Source: a bacterium
GTDB taxonomy: Bacteria; Pseudomonadota; Gammaproteobacteria; Burkholderiales; Thiobacillaceae
Direction: 5' to 3'
Assembly: GCA_009772925.1 (NCBI GenBank)
Contig: WOUQ01000010.1
Coordinates: 21,279-85,278 of the forward strand
DNA length: 64,000 nt
Shown here: positions 1-13,448 of the stretch, one piece after another
Layout of the letters: each line of letters starts with the position of its first letter
How positions within the stretch are numbered: the stretch's first letter is position 1
Position numbers and translations under genes: made by a program
Notes under the pieces: generated by a model
The model's input: the letters and a program-made list of their open reading frames with translations, nothing else
The model's database searches: none
Told to the model about the DNA's origin: nothing

Positions 1-317
1 GGCGGCAATTCGCTCAGCTTGCGGTAATTCTCCCGCGCCCGCTCGCGCTGCTCGCGCGTCAACTGGGTCCATGGACGCAGGCGGGAATAGAACACGTCTT
101 TCTGCGCGGCGGACAGGCGCGAGAATTCCCGCGCGAGCTGGCGCAGCTTCACGCGCTGCTCGGCGGGAAGCTGGTTCCAGTCATAGGCGATGGGAGCCAG
201 CGCCGTGCGTTCCTGCACCGAGAGCTGCTCCCAGGTGGGCGTCTCCGCGGCCCGCGCAAGGATCGGCGAGCAGGCGCAGGCGAGGGCCAGGATCAGCGCC
301 GGTAGCCTTGCAGCCAT
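1..317 (-). CDS. DUF3106-like secreted protein (partial, runs off window start)
   Basis: Reverse-strand reading MAARLPALILALACACSPILARAAETPTWEQLSVQERTALAPIAYDWNQLPAEQRVKLRQLAREF...; signal peptide plus Trp/Leu helical repeat typical of DUF3106. Confidence 0.7.
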   Translation of the reverse strand, partial: MAARLPALILALACACSPILARAAETPTWEQLSVQERTALAPIAYDWNQLPAEQRVKLRQLAREFSRLSAAQKDVFYSRLRPWTQLTREQRERARENYRKLSELP

Positions 318-640
318 GGCGCGAAAACGCGGTCGGCATAGACCCCTGGCGGCAGTTCGCCGGTCAACAGCAGCAGATCGGTATCCACGCCGCTGGCGAG
401 TTCCTGCTTGTGCATATAGGTCCAGCCGGCGAACAGCAGGAGGATCACCAGCAGCCCTGAGATCCATGTGTGCCGCTGGGTCCACGCCAGGGTGCCGCTG
501 CCGCCGCGGATGGGGGTGTCGGCATGCGTCACGGCATGGTGACGCAGCGCACTCAGGCGGGCGACGGTGGCTGCATCCAGCTCGCGTGTGCCGCGATGCA
601 ACGCACGGGTTACAGAGCCGATGATTTCCTGCTCGTTCAC
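293..640 (-). CDS. DUF3619-like membrane protein (GTG start)
   Basis: [37 protein letters not shown]...; single TM segment; start overlaps sigma factor stop. Confidence 0.65.
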   Translation of the reverse strand: MNEQEIIGSVTRALHRGTRELDAATVARLSALRHHAVTHADTPIRGGSGTLAWTQRHTWISGLLVILLLFAGWTYMHKQELASGVDTDLLLLTGELPPGVYADRVFAPWLQGYRR

Positions 641-1200
641 GGTGAGATACCTTTTATTTTCAGCTTCTCCGCCAGCGCGGCGACGGCGCGGAAACAGTGC
701 GTCTTCACGCTGCCCTCGCTGCAACCCATGGCTTCGGCGGTCTCCGCCACATCGAGTTCCTCCCAATAACGTAACAGAAACGCCTCGCGTTGACGCGCCG
801 GCAGTTCCGATATGGCTGCCTCGATGATCGCCAGCTCCTCGTTGCCCGAGGAGCGTTGTTCCGGCCCGTCCCGCTGTGGTGATTCCAGGTGGCCGGCGAG
901 GGATTCCAGGGTTTCCCCGTGTTCGTCGTCCTTGTCGCGCAGGGGGGAGACCAGGCGCACCCAGAAATCGCGCACGCGGGCACGACGGAAATGGTCGTGG
1001 ATGGCGTTGCGCAGGATGCGCTGGAACAGGAGTGGCAACTGTTCCGGCGGCTTCTCGCGGTATCGTTCGACCAGGCTGAGCATGGCGTTCTGCACGATGT
1101 CCAGGGCATGATGGTGATCCCGCACGGCGTATACCGCCTGCTTGAAGGCGCGGCGCTCGGCGCCGGCGAGAAAGGCATCGATCTCCTGGGGGGAAGCCAC
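637..1200 (-). CDS. ECF-type RNA polymerase sigma factor
   Basis: ORF with sigma-70 region 2 and region 4 patterns ([56 protein letters not shown]). Confidence 0.88.
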   Translation of the reverse strand: MASPQEIDAFLAGAERRAFKQAVYAVRDHHHALDIVQNAMLSLVERYREKPPEQLPLLFQRILRNAIHDHFRRARVRDFWVRLVSPLRDKDDEHGETLESLAGHLESPQRDGPEQRSSGNEELAIIEAAISELPARQREAFLLRYWEELDVAETAEAMGCSEGSVKTHCFRAVAALAEKLKIKGISP

Positions 1201-1262
1201 GCGTGTTTCCGGAGTTGCGGCTCCGCCACTATAGCAATTCGTCGAGCGGGTAGCTCTTTGAT

Positions 1263-1291
1263 TTGCAATGGGATGGGGTTTCCGCTAACAT
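1263..1291 (+). promoter_or_regulatory. candidate sigma-70 promoter for rplU-rpmA (TTGCAA - 17 bp - TAACAT)
   Basis: -35/-10-like hexamers with 17 bp spacing, 38 bp upstream of rplU. Confidence 0.35.
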
Positions 1292-1329
1292 GCCGCGTTT
1301 TCCGGATCGACCCAGTTTTGGAGACAGGC

Positions 1330-1644
1330 ATGTACGCGGTGATCAAGACCGGTGGCAAGCAATACAAGGTGGCCGCTGGCGGCAAACTGAAAGTGGAAAG
1401 CCTTCCCGTGGAAGTGGGCGGCGAGGTGGAAATCAAGGACGTCCTGATGGTGGCCGACGGTGCCGACATCAAGGTGGGCACCCCCATGCTGGCGGGCGCT
1501 TCCGTGAAGGCCACGGTGCTGTCCCACGGCCGCCACGACAAGGTCATGATTTTCAAGATGCGCCGCCGCAAGCACTACCGCAAGACCCAGGGGCATCGTC
1601 AGAACTATACGGAAATCCGCATCGACGGCATCGCCGTTGCGTAA
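1330..1644 (+). CDS. rplU: 50S ribosomal protein L21
   Basis: [23 protein letters not shown]...[23 protein letters not shown]. Confidence 0.97.
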   Translation: MYAVIKTGGKQYKVAAGGKLKVESLPVEVGGEVEIKDVLMVADGADIKVGTPMLAGASVKATVLSHGRHDKVMIFKMRRRKHYRKTQGHRQNYTEIRIDGIAVA

Positions 1645-1669
1645 CTCCGCCTGAACGAGGACAACAGAC

Positions 1670-1933
1670 ATGGCACACAAAAAAGCAGGCGGCAGCTCCC
1701 GCAACGGCCGCGAATCCGAATCCAAGCGCCTGGGCGTGAAGCGTTACGGCGGCCAGTTCGTGCCCGCCGGCAACATCCTGGTGCGCCAGCGCGGTACCCA
1801 GTTCCATCCCGGCCTGAATGTGGGCGTGGGCAAGGACTACACCCTGTTCGCCAAGGTGGACGGCGTCGTCGAATTCAGCGTCAAGGGCCCGCACAAGCGC
1901 CGCACCGTCAGCGTGGTGCCCGTCGCCGCCTGA
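1670..1933 (+). CDS. rpmA: 50S ribosomal protein L27
   Basis: [29 protein letters not shown]. Confidence 0.97.
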   Translation: MAHKKAGGSSRNGRESESKRLGVKRYGGQFVPAGNILVRQRGTQFHPGLNVGVGKDYTLFAKVDGVVEFSVKGPHKRRTVSVVPVAA

Positions 1934-1955
1934 CCCTCCCGCCGGGAACGAGAAG

Positions 1956-4192
<2,237 letters not shown>

Positions 4193-4237
4193 GATCGCAT
4201 TCCCCCTTTTGGTCAAGGCGGGCGCGGGGGGAAAGCC

Positions 4238-5185
4238 TCAATCCACCAGCGCCCTCGGCAACGGGAAGTTCACGTTTTCCTCGATGCCCGCCAGCGGCAC
4301 CACGGTGCTGGCGCCCAGTTCCCGCAGTCGCGCGACCACCCCTTCGACCAGCACTTCCGGCGCGGAAGCCCCGGCGGTGACGCCGATACGGGACTTACCC
4401 GCGAACCAGGCCTCCTGCAACTGCCCGGCGTTGTCCACCATGTAGGCGTCGAGCCCCATGTTGCGGGCCACTTCCCGCAGGCGGTTGGAGTTGGAGGAAT
4501 TGGGCGAGCCCACCACGATGACCAGGTCGCATTCGGCGGCGAGTTTTTTCACCGCGTCCTGGCGGTTCTGGGTGGCGTAGCAGATGTCGTCCTTCTTGGG
4601 CCCGCGGATGTGGGGGAAGCGGGCCTTGAGGGCCTCCACCATGCGCGCCGCGTCGTCCACCGACAGGGTGGTCTGGGTGACGTAGGCCAGCTTCTCCGGG
4701 TCGGCGACGCGGAGCTTGGCCACATCCGCGATGCCATCGACCAGGTACATGCCGGATTCGGATTGGCCCATGGTGCCTTCCACCTCCGGATGGCCCTTGT
4801 GGCCGATCATGATGATTTCCAGGCCCGCCTCCCGCATCTTCTTCACTTCCACGTGCACCTTGGTGACCAGGGGGCAGGTGGCGTCGAATACCCGCAGGCC
4901 CCGATCTTCGGCTTCCTTGCGCACCGACAGGGGCACGCCGTGAGCGCTGTAGATGAGGGTGGCGCCGCGGGGCACCTCGTTCATTGCCTCGATGAAGACG
5001 GCGCCCTTGGCTTTCAGGTCCTCCACCACGAACTTGTTGTGCACCACTTCGTGACGCACATAGATGGGGGCGCCGAACTTCTTCAGGGCCTGTTCGACGA
5101 TGGCGATGGCGCGGTCGACGCCGGCGCAGAAGCCGCGGGGATTGGCGAGGAGGATGGTGGGTGGCATGGGATCACTCGACAGCAA
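4238..5185 (-). CDS. ispH: 4-hydroxy-3-methylbut-2-enyl diphosphate reductase
   Basis: [37 protein letters not shown]. Confidence 0.96.
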   Translation of the reverse strand: MLSSDPMPPTILLANPRGFCAGVDRAIAIVEQALKKFGAPIYVRHEVVHNKFVVEDLKAKGAVFIEAMNEVPRGATLIYSAHGVPLSVRKEAEDRGLRVFDATCPLVTKVHVEVKKMREAGLEIIMIGHKGHPEVEGTMGQSESGMYLVDGIADVAKLRVADPEKLAYVTQTTLSVDDAARMVEALKARFPHIRGPKKDDICYATQNRQDAVKKLAAECDLVIVVGSPNSSNSNRLREVARNMGLDAYMVDNAGQLQEAWFAGKSRIGVTAGASAPEVLVEGVVARLRELGASTVVPLAGIEENVNFPLPRALVD

Positions 5186-5603
5186 GAATCTTCACCTCGA
5201 ACTCCACCGGCAGGCCGGCGAGGGGATGGTTGAAATCCACCGTCACGGTCTCGTCGCCGATGGCGCGCAGGATCCCGTTCATGGACTGGCCGTTGGGCAG
5301 GTCGAAGGCCATTTGCAGGCCTTCCCGCAATTCGTTTTGCGTCGGGAAGTCGGCGCGGGGCAGGGAGTGCACCAGGGCGGGGTCGGGCAGGCCGAAGGCT
5401 TCGCGGGCATCGAGTTGCCAGGCACGGTGGTCGCCTGGCCGCAGGTCCAGCAGCAGGATCTCCAGACGGCCGTCGATTTCGCCACGGCCCAGGCTGAAGG
5501 TTTCCGGTTCGTCATCGGCAAAGGTATCGACGATCGCCTCGCCCTGGCAGGCCAGTCGGTAGTGCAGGGTGACCCGGGCGCCGGGGCGGATGCCCGGGTT
5601 CAT
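5172..5603 (-). CDS. fkpB: FKBP-type peptidyl-prolyl isomerase (SlpA/FkpB-like)
   Basis: [32 protein letters not shown]...[20 protein letters not shown]. Confidence 0.88.
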   Translation of the reverse strand: MNPGIRPGARVTLHYRLACQGEAIVDTFADDEPETFSLGRGEIDGRLEILLLDLRPGDHRAWQLDAREAFGLPDPALVHSLPRADFPTQNELREGLQMAFDLPNGQSMNGILRAIGDETVTVDFNHPLAGLPVEFEVKILAVE

Positions 5604-6151
5604 GGGTTCTCCTTCTTGCGGAAGCTGTCCAGCACCAGCAGCACCGCCCCCACGGTGATGCCCGCGTCCGCCACGTTGAAGGCGGGCCAGTGCCAGCCGG
5701 CCACGTGGAAATCGAGGAAATCGATGACGTGGCCGTACAGGGCCCGGTCGATGACGTTGCCGACGGCGCCGCCCAGGATCAGGGCCAGGGCCAGGCAGAA
5801 CAGGGGCTGCCCCCTTGTCTTGCGCAGCAGGTACAGAATGAAGACGGCAGCCACCAGGCCCACCGCCATGAAAAACCCCCGCTGCCAGCCGGGTTGGTCG
5901 GCGAGCAGGGAAAAGGCGGCGCCTGGGTTGTGGACGTGGACCAGGTTGAAGAAGCCGGTGAGGCGAATGACGTCCTGGTAGGCGGCGAGGTGGTGCATCA
6001 CGACCACTTTGCTGATCTGGTCCAAGACCAGCACCAGGACCGCGAGCCAGAGCCAGGCGAGGCCGCTTTTCCCCTCGCCCTCTCTCCCAGTTCCTCCCGC
6101 GCCCGCGGGGGAGGGGTGTTCAGGCGTGTTCACGTTGCTCGCCCTCGCCAT
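5600..6151 (-). CDS. lspA: lipoprotein signal peptidase (start may be internal)
   Basis: [13 protein letters not shown]...[11 protein letters not shown]...[22 protein letters not shown]. Confidence 0.93.
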   Translation of the reverse strand: MARASNVNTPEHPSPAGAGGTGREGEGKSGLAWLWLAVLVLVLDQISKVVVMHHLAAYQDVIRLTGFFNLVHVHNPGAAFSLLADQPGWQRGFFMAVGLVAAVFILYLLRKTRGQPLFCLALALILGGAVGNVIDRALYGHVIDFLDFHVAGWHWPAFNVADAGITVGAVLLVLDSFRKKENP

Positions 6152-8885
6152 GCAGATTGCTTACACAACGCCCGCACAGGCCGGGGTGGGCTGCGAGGTT
6201 GCCAACACTCGCGTTCACGTCGGCGCGCACGTGCCAGCAGCGCTCGCATTTCTCGTGGGCCAGGGCGGCGACTTCGACACGGGTGTCGCCGCCGGCCTTC
6301 ACCACCTGCGCGGCGGAGGTGATGAGCACGAAACGCAGGTCGTCGCCCAGGCCGGCAAGCAGGTCGAAGTCGTTGCCGTCGGCATGGAAGGTGACATCGG
6401 CCTGCAGGGAGGAACCGACCTTGCCCTCCACCCGCAGTTCCTCGATGCGCTTCAGGGCCTGGCCGCGCAGTTCCCGCAGGCGGCTCCAGCGGGCCAGCAG
6501 GTTTTCCTCTTGAGCTTGCCTGGGCAGTTCGTGCCAAAGACCCAGGAACACGCTGTCCGACTTGCATTGCAGGGCCCAGATTTCCTCGGCGGTGAAGGAC
6601 AGGATGGGGGCCATGAGCCGGGTCAGCGTATGCAGGATGTGCCACAGGGCGCTTTGCGCGGCTTTGCGCGGACTGCCGTCCTTGGCGGTGGTGTAGAGCC
6701 GGTCCTTGAGGATGTCCAGGTAGAAGGCACCCAGATCCTCGGAGCAGAAGTTGTGCAGCCTCTGCACGGCGGTGTGGAAACTGTAGACCCGGTAATCGGC
6801 CAGGGTGGCTTCCTGCATCTCCCGGGTCAGAGCCAGGGCGTAGCGGTCGATCTCCAGCCACTGGTCCGGCGCCAGCAGGTTGGCCGGGTCGAAGTCGGCG
6901 GTGTTGGCGAGCAGGAAGCGCAGGGTGTTGCGGATGCGCCGGTAGTTGTCCACCGCCCGCTTGAGGATTTCGTCGGAGATGGTGAGCTCGCCGGAATAGT
7001 CGGTGCTGGCCACCCACAGGCGCAGGATGTCGGCGCCGTAAGTATCCATGACCTTCTGTGGGGCGATGACGTTGCCCTTGGACTTGGACATCTTCATGCC
7101 TTTGCCGTCCACCACGAAGCCGTGGGTGAGCAGTGCGGCGTAAGGCGCGTGGCCATCGGTGGCGCAGCCGGTGAGCAGGGACGACTGGAACCAGCCGCGA
7201 TGCTGGTCGGAACCTTCCAGGTAGAGGTCGGCCGGGTGCTTGAGGCCTTCCCGTTCCTTGAGCAGGCAGGCGTGGGTGACGCCGGAGTCGAACCACACGT
7301 CCAGGGTGTCCCGGTTCTTCACGTAGTGTTCCGCGTCGTCGCCGAGCAGTTCCTTCGGGTCCAGGCTGAACCAGGCCTCGATGCCGGCCTGCTCGACCTT
7401 CTTCGCCACGGTCTCCAGCAGCTCCTGGGTGCGCGGATGCAGCTCGCCCGAGGTCTTGTGCACGAAGAAGGGCATGGGCACACCCCAGTTGCGCTGGCGC
7501 GAGACGCACCAGTCCGGGCGGGACTTCATCATGGCTTCCAGGCGGGCGCGGCCCCAGGCGGGGAAGAATTCGGTCTCGTCGACGGCTTTCATCGCCCGGT
7601 CGCGCAGGCCGGCCTTGTCCATGCCGATGAACCACTGCCGCGTGGCGCGGAAGATGATGGGGGTCTTGTGGCGCCAGCAGTGGGGGTAGCTATGCTTGAG
7701 CGGGGCCTGGGCCAGCAGGCGGCCGTTTTCGGTCAGGGCCTGGGTCACCGTCTTGTTACCGGCCCAGATGCTCTGGCCGCCTACCAGGGGTACGTCGGCG
7801 TAGAACTTGCCGTCGTCGCCCACCGGGTTGTCCACCTTGAGGCCGTACTTCTGGCCGGCGATGTAGTCGTCATGGCCATGGCCGGGGGCGATGTGGACCA
7901 GGCCGACACCGGCTTCCAGGGTGACGAAGTCGGCCAGGATCACCGGTACCTGGCGGTCGTAGAAGGGGTGGTGCAGCTTCAGGCCTTCCAGGTTCGCACC
8001 CTTGATCTGGGCGATGGTTTCCACGGTTTCGAAGCCGTAGCGCCGGATCGCGGATTCAGCCAGGTCCCGCGCCAGGATCAGCAGGCCCTTGGGGGTGCGG
8101 ATCAGGTCGTAGACGAAGTCGGGATGCACCGCCACCGCCTGGTTGGCGGGCAGGGTCCAGGGCGTGGTGGTCCAGATCACCGCGTAGGCCGGGCAGTCGC
8201 CCTCGGCAGGCATGCCCAGGCGCCTGGCCAGGTCGGCGCAGTCGGCCACCGGGAAGGCCACGTCGATGGCTGGGGAGGTCTTGTCCTCGTATTCCACTTC
8301 CGCTTCCGCCAGGGCGGAGCCGCAGTCCACGCACCAGTGCACCGGCTTGGCGCCCAGGTAGAGGTGGCCGTTGGCCTGGATCTTGCCCAGTTCCCGGATG
8401 ATGTCCGCCTCGAAGCGGTAATCCATGGTCAGGTAGGGATTGTCCCAGTCGCCCAGCACGCCCAGGCGGATGAAGTCGGTCTTCTGCCGTTCCACCTGGC
8501 TCGCCGCGTATTCCCGGCAGAGCTCGCGGAAGCGGGCCGGCGGTGTGTCCTTGCCGTGGGTCTTCTCCACCTGTAGTTCGATGGGCAGGCCGTGGCAGTC
8601 CCAGCCCGGCACGTAGGGGGCGTCGAAGCCCTCCAGGTTCTTGGTCTTGACGATGATGTCCTTGAGGATCTTGTTCACCGCGTGGCCGATGTGGATGTCG
8701 CCGTTGGCGTAGGGCGGGCCGTCGTGCAGCACCCAGAGCGGCCGGCCCTTGGCGTTGGCGCGCAGCTTTTCGTAGAGCTTCTTCTCCTGCCAGGACTTGA
8801 CCCAGGCCGGTTCCCGCTTGGCCAGGTCGCCGCGCATGGGGAAGGGGGTGTCGGGGAGGTTGAGGGTGTCTTTGTAGTCGGGCAT
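6120..8885 (-). CDS. ileS: isoleucyl-tRNA synthetase
   Basis: [49 protein letters not shown]; start trimmed from the longer ORF. Confidence 0.96.
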   Translation of the reverse strand: MPDYKDTLNLPDTPFPMRGDLAKREPAWVKSWQEKKLYEKLRANAKGRPLWVLHDGPPYANGDIHIGHAVNKILKDIIVKTKNLEGFDAPYVPGWDCHGLPIELQVEKTHGKDTPPARFRELCREYAASQVERQKTDFIRLGVLGDWDNPYLTMDYRFEADIIRELGKIQANGHLYLGAKPVHWCVDCGSALAEAEVEYEDKTSPAIDVAFPVADCADLARRLGMPAEGDCPAYAVIWTTTPWTLPANQAVAVHPDFVYDLIRTPKGLLILARDLAESAIRRYGFETVETIAQIKGANLEGLKLHHPFYDRQVPVILADFVTLEAGVGLVHIAPGHGHDDYIAGQKYGLKVDNPVGDDGKFYADVPLVGGQSIWAGNKTVTQALTENGRLLAQAPLKHSYPHCWRHKTPIIFRATRQWFIGMDKAGLRDRAMKAVDETEFFPAWGRARLEAMMKSRPDWCVSRQRNWGVPMPFFVHKTSGELHPRTQELLETVAKKVEQAGIEAWFSLDPKELLGDDAEHYVKNRDTLDVWFDSGVTHACLLKEREGLKHPADLYLEGSDQHRGWFQSSLLTGCATDGHAPYAALLTHGFVVDGKGMKMSKSKGNVIAPQKVMDTYGADILRLWVASTDYSGELTISDEILKRAVDNYRRIRNTLRFLLANTADFDPANLLAPDQWLEIDRYALALTREMQEATLADYRVYSFHTAVQRLHNFCSEDLGAFYLDILKDRLYTTAKDGSPRKAAQSALWHILHTLTRLMAPILSFTAEEIWALQCKSDSVFLGLWHELPRQAQEENLLARWSRLRELRGQALKRIEELRVEGKVGSSLQADVTFHADGNDFDLLAGLGDDLRFVLITSAAQVVKAGGDTRVEVAALAHEKCERCWHVRADVNASVGNLAAHPGLCGRCVSNLHGEGEQREHA

Positions 8886-8957
8886 TTTGGGTTTGCTGCC
8901 TGGATTCAGTGTTGCGGGTACGCAAGCGGTGTTTGGCCGGGGGTTGCCCGGCGGCAA

Positions 8958-9340
8958 GTTACTTTTCTTGCTTGGCCAAGAAAAGTAACCAAAAGAAGGC
9001 CACCCCACTTCGCCGCCCTTCGGGTTCCCTCGCCTGGACGAAAGCTTCGGGCGGCTGCGTAACTCGCTCCTGCGGGGCTCAGACATACTCGCCGAAAGCC
9101 CCCGAAGCTTTCGCCCAGGCGAGGCGGCTCAGAGGGGGACAAACCGTCGCGTACTGACGCCTTTCTCCCTTCTGACGACGCCGGCTGGTGCCCGAATCCA
9201 CGGGGGAAGTCGGCGAGCGTGTTTGAGCCCGTAGGGCGAGTTTGCGAGCCGCCCGTGGATTCGGGCGCCAGCCGGGGATTTCGGCGGAAGCAGGGTGTGC
9301 TTTCTTTGATTACTTTCTTTGCACAAGCAAAGAAAGTAAT
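8958..9340. repeat. structured intergenic repeat region with nested inverted repeats
   Basis: GTTACTTTTCTTG/CAAGAAAAGTAAC (8958-8989), ATTACTTTCTTTGC/GCAAAGAAAGTAAT (9309-9340), 22-bp arms with 1 mismatch 9183-9204/9252-9273, imperfect arms 9031-9054/9098-9121. Confidence 0.8.
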
Positions 9341-9377
9341 GCGCCGCCGGGCGCCCCCCCCGGCCATCAACGCTGAA

Positions 9378-10310
9378 TTACACATTCAACATCTCCCGTG
9401 CCTGCCGCGCATCCTCATCGATCTGCGCGATCAGCGCCTCCAGACTCGGAAACTTGGCTTCATCCCGCAGCTTGTGCAGAAACTCCACTCGCAAATGCCG
9501 CCGGTAAATGGATTGGTCGAAGTTGAACAGATGCACTTCCAGCGTTGGCCGTCCGTTGGTATGCACCGTCGGCCGGGTGCCCAGGCTGGCGACGCCGGGC
9601 CAGTCGGGCTGGCCCAACCCCTGCACGCGCACGGCGAAGATGCCGGTGAGCGGCGGGCGGTTGTGCTTGAGCTGGATGTTGGCGGTGGGATAGCCGATCT
9701 TGCGACCCAGTTGGTCGCCGCCCACGACGCGGCCGGAGATGGAATAGGGCCGGCCCAGCAACTGGGCGGCGGTGGCCATGTCGCCGGCGGCCAAGGCTTC
9801 GCGCACGGCGGTGCTGGAGGCGCGTTGGCCGGCGGCTTCCACCGTGTGCAGGGATTCCGCCTCGAAGCCGTACTTTTCGCCGAGTTGCTTGAGCAGGGCG
9901 AAATCCCCGGCCCGCTTCGCGCCGAAGCGAAAATCATCGCCCACCAGCACGTAGCGGGCGCGCAAGCCCTCGACCAGGATGCGGCGCACGAAGTCCTCGG
10001 CGGACAGGGCCGCGAAGGGTTTGCTGAAGCGGCAGACATGCACGCGGGCCACACCCAGCCCGCGCAGGATTTCCAGTTTCTCGCGCAGGGAGGTCAGGCG
10101 GCTGGGGGCGGAATCCGGCGTAAAGATTTCACGCGGATGCGGTTCGAAGGTCAGCACCGTGGGCGCGCCGCCCACCGAGGCGGAACGGGCGGTGAGTCGG
10201 GCCAGCATGGCCTGATGGCCGAGGTGCACACCGTCGAAATTGCCGATGGTGACGGCGCCGGGGCGTTGCTGCGTATGCGGTTCGCCGAAGCAGCCATGGG
10301 TCATCCGCAT
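9378..10310 (-). CDS. ribF: bifunctional riboflavin kinase/FAD synthetase
   Basis: GAVTIGNFDGVHLGHQAML...ARYVLVGDDFRFGAKRAGDF...GRKIGYPTANIQL. Confidence 0.94.
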   Translation of the reverse strand: MRMTHGCFGEPHTQQRPGAVTIGNFDGVHLGHQAMLARLTARSASVGGAPTVLTFEPHPREIFTPDSAPSRLTSLREKLEILRGLGVARVHVCRFSKPFAALSAEDFVRRILVEGLRARYVLVGDDFRFGAKRAGDFALLKQLGEKYGFEAESLHTVEAAGQRASSTAVREALAAGDMATAAQLLGRPYSISGRVVGGDQLGRKIGYPTANIQLKHNRPPLTGIFAVRVQGLGQPDWPGVASLGTRPTVHTNGRPTLEVHLFNFDQSIYRRHLRVEFLHKLRDEAKFPSLEALIAQIDEDARQAREMLNV

Positions 10311-10366
10311 GATGAGGATATCTCGTTGAAAAAACGTGAATTTTAGCCGCCGGAGGGGGGGGGAGT

Positions 10367-11905
10367 CTATTCGGCGGCGCGGCGTTTGAAGTCGGCGGGA
10401 CGGAAGCCGAGCAGGCCCAGGGTGGCGAAATAGATGAGGATGCCCCCCGCCACCAGGGCGCCGAGATGGAGGATGCGCTGGCTGAAGCCATAAGCCAGCC
10501 AGCGCGCTTCTTCGGTCATGGCGAACCAGAGGAACAGGCCCATGGCGATCAGGCCCAGGCCTAGCTTGCCCAGAAAGGCGCGCCAGCCTGGTTGCGGCTG
10601 GTAGATGCCGAACTGGCGCAATTTGTAATAGAGGATGCCCGCATTCAGGCAGGCGCCCAGACCGATGGCCAGGGCCAGACCCGCATGCTTCAGATGCCAG
10701 ATGAAGGCAAGGTTCATGGCCTGGGTGGCGAGCAGGGTGAGGAGGGCGATCTTCACCGGGGTCTTGATGTTCTGGCGGGCATAGAAGCCCGGCGCCAGCA
10801 CCTTTACCAGGATCAGGCCCAGCAGGCCGACGCTGTAGGCGACCAGGGCGAGGCGGGTCATCTGCACATCGTGGGCGGTGAATTCCCCGTAGAAGAACAG
10901 GGTGGCAATGAGCGGCACGGCGAGGATGCCGAGGGCCACGGCGGCGGGCGCGGCCAGCAGCAGGGTCATGCGCAGGCCCCAGTCGAGCAGTTTCGAGTAC
11001 TGGCCGGTGTCGTTGTCGGCGTAATGCCGGGCCAGGGAGGGCAGCAGGATGGTGCCGAGGGCGGCGCCCAGCAGCCCCGCGGGAAACTCCATGAGACGGT
11101 CGGCGTAGTAGAGCCAGGAGACGCTGCCGGTGTCCAGGAAGGAGGCGAACAGGATGTTGATGAGCAGGCTGATCTGGGCGACGGACACGCCCAGGGCGGC
11201 GGGCAACATGAGCGTGAGGATGCGGCGCATGCCTTCGTCCCGCGGCGCCCAGTCCCAGCGCGGCAGCATGCCCAGGCGCATGAGTGCCGGGATTTGCAGG
11301 GAGAGCTGCAGGATGCCGCCCAGGAAGGCGCCCCAGCCCAGGGCCAGGATGGGCGGGTCGAACCAGGGCGCGGCGACCGCGGCGGCGAGGATCATCGCCA
11401 CGTTGAGCAGCACCGGCGTGAAGGCCGGCACCATGAACCGGCTGAAGGTGTTGAGCACGCCGCCGGCGAGGGAGACCAGGGAAATGAACAGGATGTAGGG
11501 GAAGACGATGCGGGTGAGCTCCACGGTCAGCTCGAATTTGTCGGGCGTGGCCGTGAAGCCGGGGGCGAACACCAGGATGATGAGGGGCGCGCCGAGCACG
11601 CCCAGGGCGGTCACCACGGTCAGGACTACGAACAGTATGGTGGCTACCCGCGCGACCAGCAGGCGGGTGGCGTCCTCGCCTCGCTTGGCCTTGTATTCCG
11701 CCAGGATGGGGACGAAGGCCTGGGAAAAGGCGCCTTCGGCGAACAGCCTGCGCAGTAGGTTGGGCAGCTTGAAGGCGACGAAGAAGGCGTCGGTGGCCAT
11801 GCCGGCGCCGAACGTCCGGGCGATGATGGCGTCGCGCACGAAGCCCAGGATGCGGGACAGCAGGGTCATCGAGCTGACCGCGGCAAGGGCGCGCAGAAGG
11901 TTCAT
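10367..11905 (-). CDS. murJ: lipid II flippase MurJ
   Basis: [35 protein letters not shown]. Confidence 0.95.
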   Translation of the reverse strand: MNLLRALAAVSSMTLLSRILGFVRDAIIARTFGAGMATDAFFVAFKLPNLLRRLFAEGAFSQAFVPILAEYKAKRGEDATRLLVARVATILFVVLTVVTALGVLGAPLIILVFAPGFTATPDKFELTVELTRIVFPYILFISLVSLAGGVLNTFSRFMVPAFTPVLLNVAMILAAAVAAPWFDPPILALGWGAFLGGILQLSLQIPALMRLGMLPRWDWAPRDEGMRRILTLMLPAALGVSVAQISLLINILFASFLDTGSVSWLYYADRLMEFPAGLLGAALGTILLPSLARHYADNDTGQYSKLLDWGLRMTLLLAAPAAVALGILAVPLIATLFFYGEFTAHDVQMTRLALVAYSVGLLGLILVKVLAPGFYARQNIKTPVKIALLTLLATQAMNLAFIWHLKHAGLALAIGLGACLNAGILYYKLRQFGIYQPQPGWRAFLGKLGLGLIAMGLFLWFAMTEEARWLAYGFSQRILHLGALVAGGILIYFATLGLLGFRPADFKRRAAE

Positions 11906-12079
11906 GGATACAGGGGCCGGGGCGGGATGGTGCGGCATGGTAGCGAATGGCCGCCGGCCCGGATAGTTTTACGCATGCCGGCGCAGCGGACTTGCCCAGG
12001 CTACTGGCGCTTGCCTGAACAGGGCGGCACCGGTATGATGCGCGTTTTTCCGAATACCCCCAGATCAAGGAGTTTCCGC

Positions 12080-12343
12080 ATGGCTAACAGCGCACAGGCG
12101 AAAAAACGCGCGCGTCAGGCCGCCGCGCAACGGCTGAGCAACATGGCCCAGCGCTCGGCCTACCGGACCGCGGTGAAGAAAGTCCGCAAGGCCATCGAGG
12201 CGGGCGACAAGGCCGCGGCCCAGGCCGCGCTCAACGAGAACATGGCCGTCATGGACAGCCTGGCCGACAAGAGAATCGTGCACAAGAACAAGGCAGCGCG
12301 GCACAAGAGCCGGCTGTCGGGCGCCATCAAGGCCATGGCCTGA
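12080..12343 (+). CDS. rpsT: 30S ribosomal protein S20
   Basis: [39 protein letters not shown]. Confidence 0.96.
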   Translation: MANSAQAKKRARQAAAQRLSNMAQRSAYRTAVKKVRKAIEAGDKAAAQAALNENMAVMDSLADKRIVHKNKAARHKSRLSGAIKAMA

Positions 12344-12369
12344 AGCCGGACCTTCCGCTCGCGCACCAG

Positions 12370-12399
12370 CCGCCCGGTTCATCCGGGCGGTTTTGTTTT
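12370..12399 (+). terminator. Rho-independent terminator after rpsT
   Basis: CCGCCCGG-TTCAT-CCGGGCGG then TTTTGTTTT. Confidence 0.85.
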
Positions 12400-12735
12400 C
12401 AGCGCCTCGTCGGCGCACGCCGGCAGCGCGCCGTCCCGCGGGATTTGACGCCCGTCGACGATTTCCAGGTCGTTCTGCCGTGCGAAATCGAGCAGGAAAC
12501 GGAACAGGCGGGTCTCGCGCTGTTCGAGGGCGCGCTGGATCACCACGCAGCGCACGCCCTGGCGGGTGACCGGGCAGACCATGGGGGAATAGCGCAGACG
12601 ATGGTCCGAGCCGACGCAGGAGGCCACCCCGGCCAGGCGTTCCGCCCAGTCGCTGGGGCGAAAGGGTCGTCCCGCGCGGGTCAGGCCGCGTATCACGATC
12701 TCGCCCTGGAATTCGTCATTGCCGGCAGCGCTCAT
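12379..12735 (-). CDS. DUF3579-like conserved protein (start approximate)
   Basis: EFQGEIVIRGLTRAGRPFRPSDWAERLAGV...YSPMVCPVTRQGVRCVVIQ. Confidence 0.7.
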   Translation of the reverse strand: MSAAGNDEFQGEIVIRGLTRAGRPFRPSDWAERLAGVASCVGSDHRLRYSPMVCPVTRQGVRCVVIQRALEQRETRLFRFLLDFARQNDLEIVDGRQIPRDGALPACADEALKTKPPG

Positions 12736-12824
12736 GGAACAGCCCGTGGCGGAAATTTGCTGCATTGTAGCAAAAGGGTCGCCAGGCCCCTTTATAATCA
12801 TCCACTTCAACGTCGGAGACGCAC

Positions 12825-13373
12825 ATGAACCTGGATCGAGTCAGCACGGGTGCCAAGGCGCCGGAAGAAATCAACGTCATCATCGAGATCCCGGCGCATT
12901 CGGATCCGGTGAAGTACGAGGTGGATCATGAAACCGGAGCCCTGTTCGTGGACCGTTTCATGATCACCGCCATGCACTACCCCTGCAATTACGGCTACAT
13001 CCCCCACACCCTGTCCAACGACGGCGACCCCTGCGACGTGCTGGTGGTGACCCCCATCCCGCTGATCTCGGGTTCGGTCATCCGCTGCCGGCCTGTGGCC
13101 CTGCTGCGCATGACGGACGAATCCGGCGACGACGCCAAGGTGCTGGCGGTGCCGGTCGACAAGCTGACCAAGCGCTGGGCCTCGGCCAAGGGCCCGCAGG
13201 ACATGCCCGAGGAATTGATGCAGCGCATCGCCCACTTCTTCGAGCACTACAAGGATCTGGACGAGGGCAAGTGGGTGCGCGTCGGTGGCTGGGAGGATGC
13301 CGAGGCAGCGAAGCGCGAAATCCTGTCCAGCATCGCGATGTACAACGCGGCCCCCGAAAAGCCGATGTTCTGA
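12825..13373 (+). CDS. ppa: inorganic pyrophosphatase
   Basis: [29 protein letters not shown]...[20 protein letters not shown]. Confidence 0.96.
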   Translation: MNLDRVSTGAKAPEEINVIIEIPAHSDPVKYEVDHETGALFVDRFMITAMHYPCNYGYIPHTLSNDGDPCDVLVVTPIPLISGSVIRCRPVALLRMTDESGDDAKVLAVPVDKLTKRWASAKGPQDMPEELMQRIAHFFEHYKDLDEGKWVRVGGWEDAEAAKREILSSIAMYNAAPEKPMF

Positions 13374-13448
13374 GTCCCGCGCCGGCCGCTTCGGCCGTTG
13401 GCGCGGCGATCTGGCCGCGCCGCCCGCGCGCATGCCGAGAATGGCCCC

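Noticed and set aside
6009-8576. 855-aa + strand ORF opposite ileS
   Set aside because: Antisense shadow of a conserved gene in high-GC DNA; no recognisable domain
8909-9385. Small ORFs in the ileS-ribF spacer (82, 159, 65 aa)
   Set aside because: Low-complexity translations of the structured repeat region on both strands, no domain evidence
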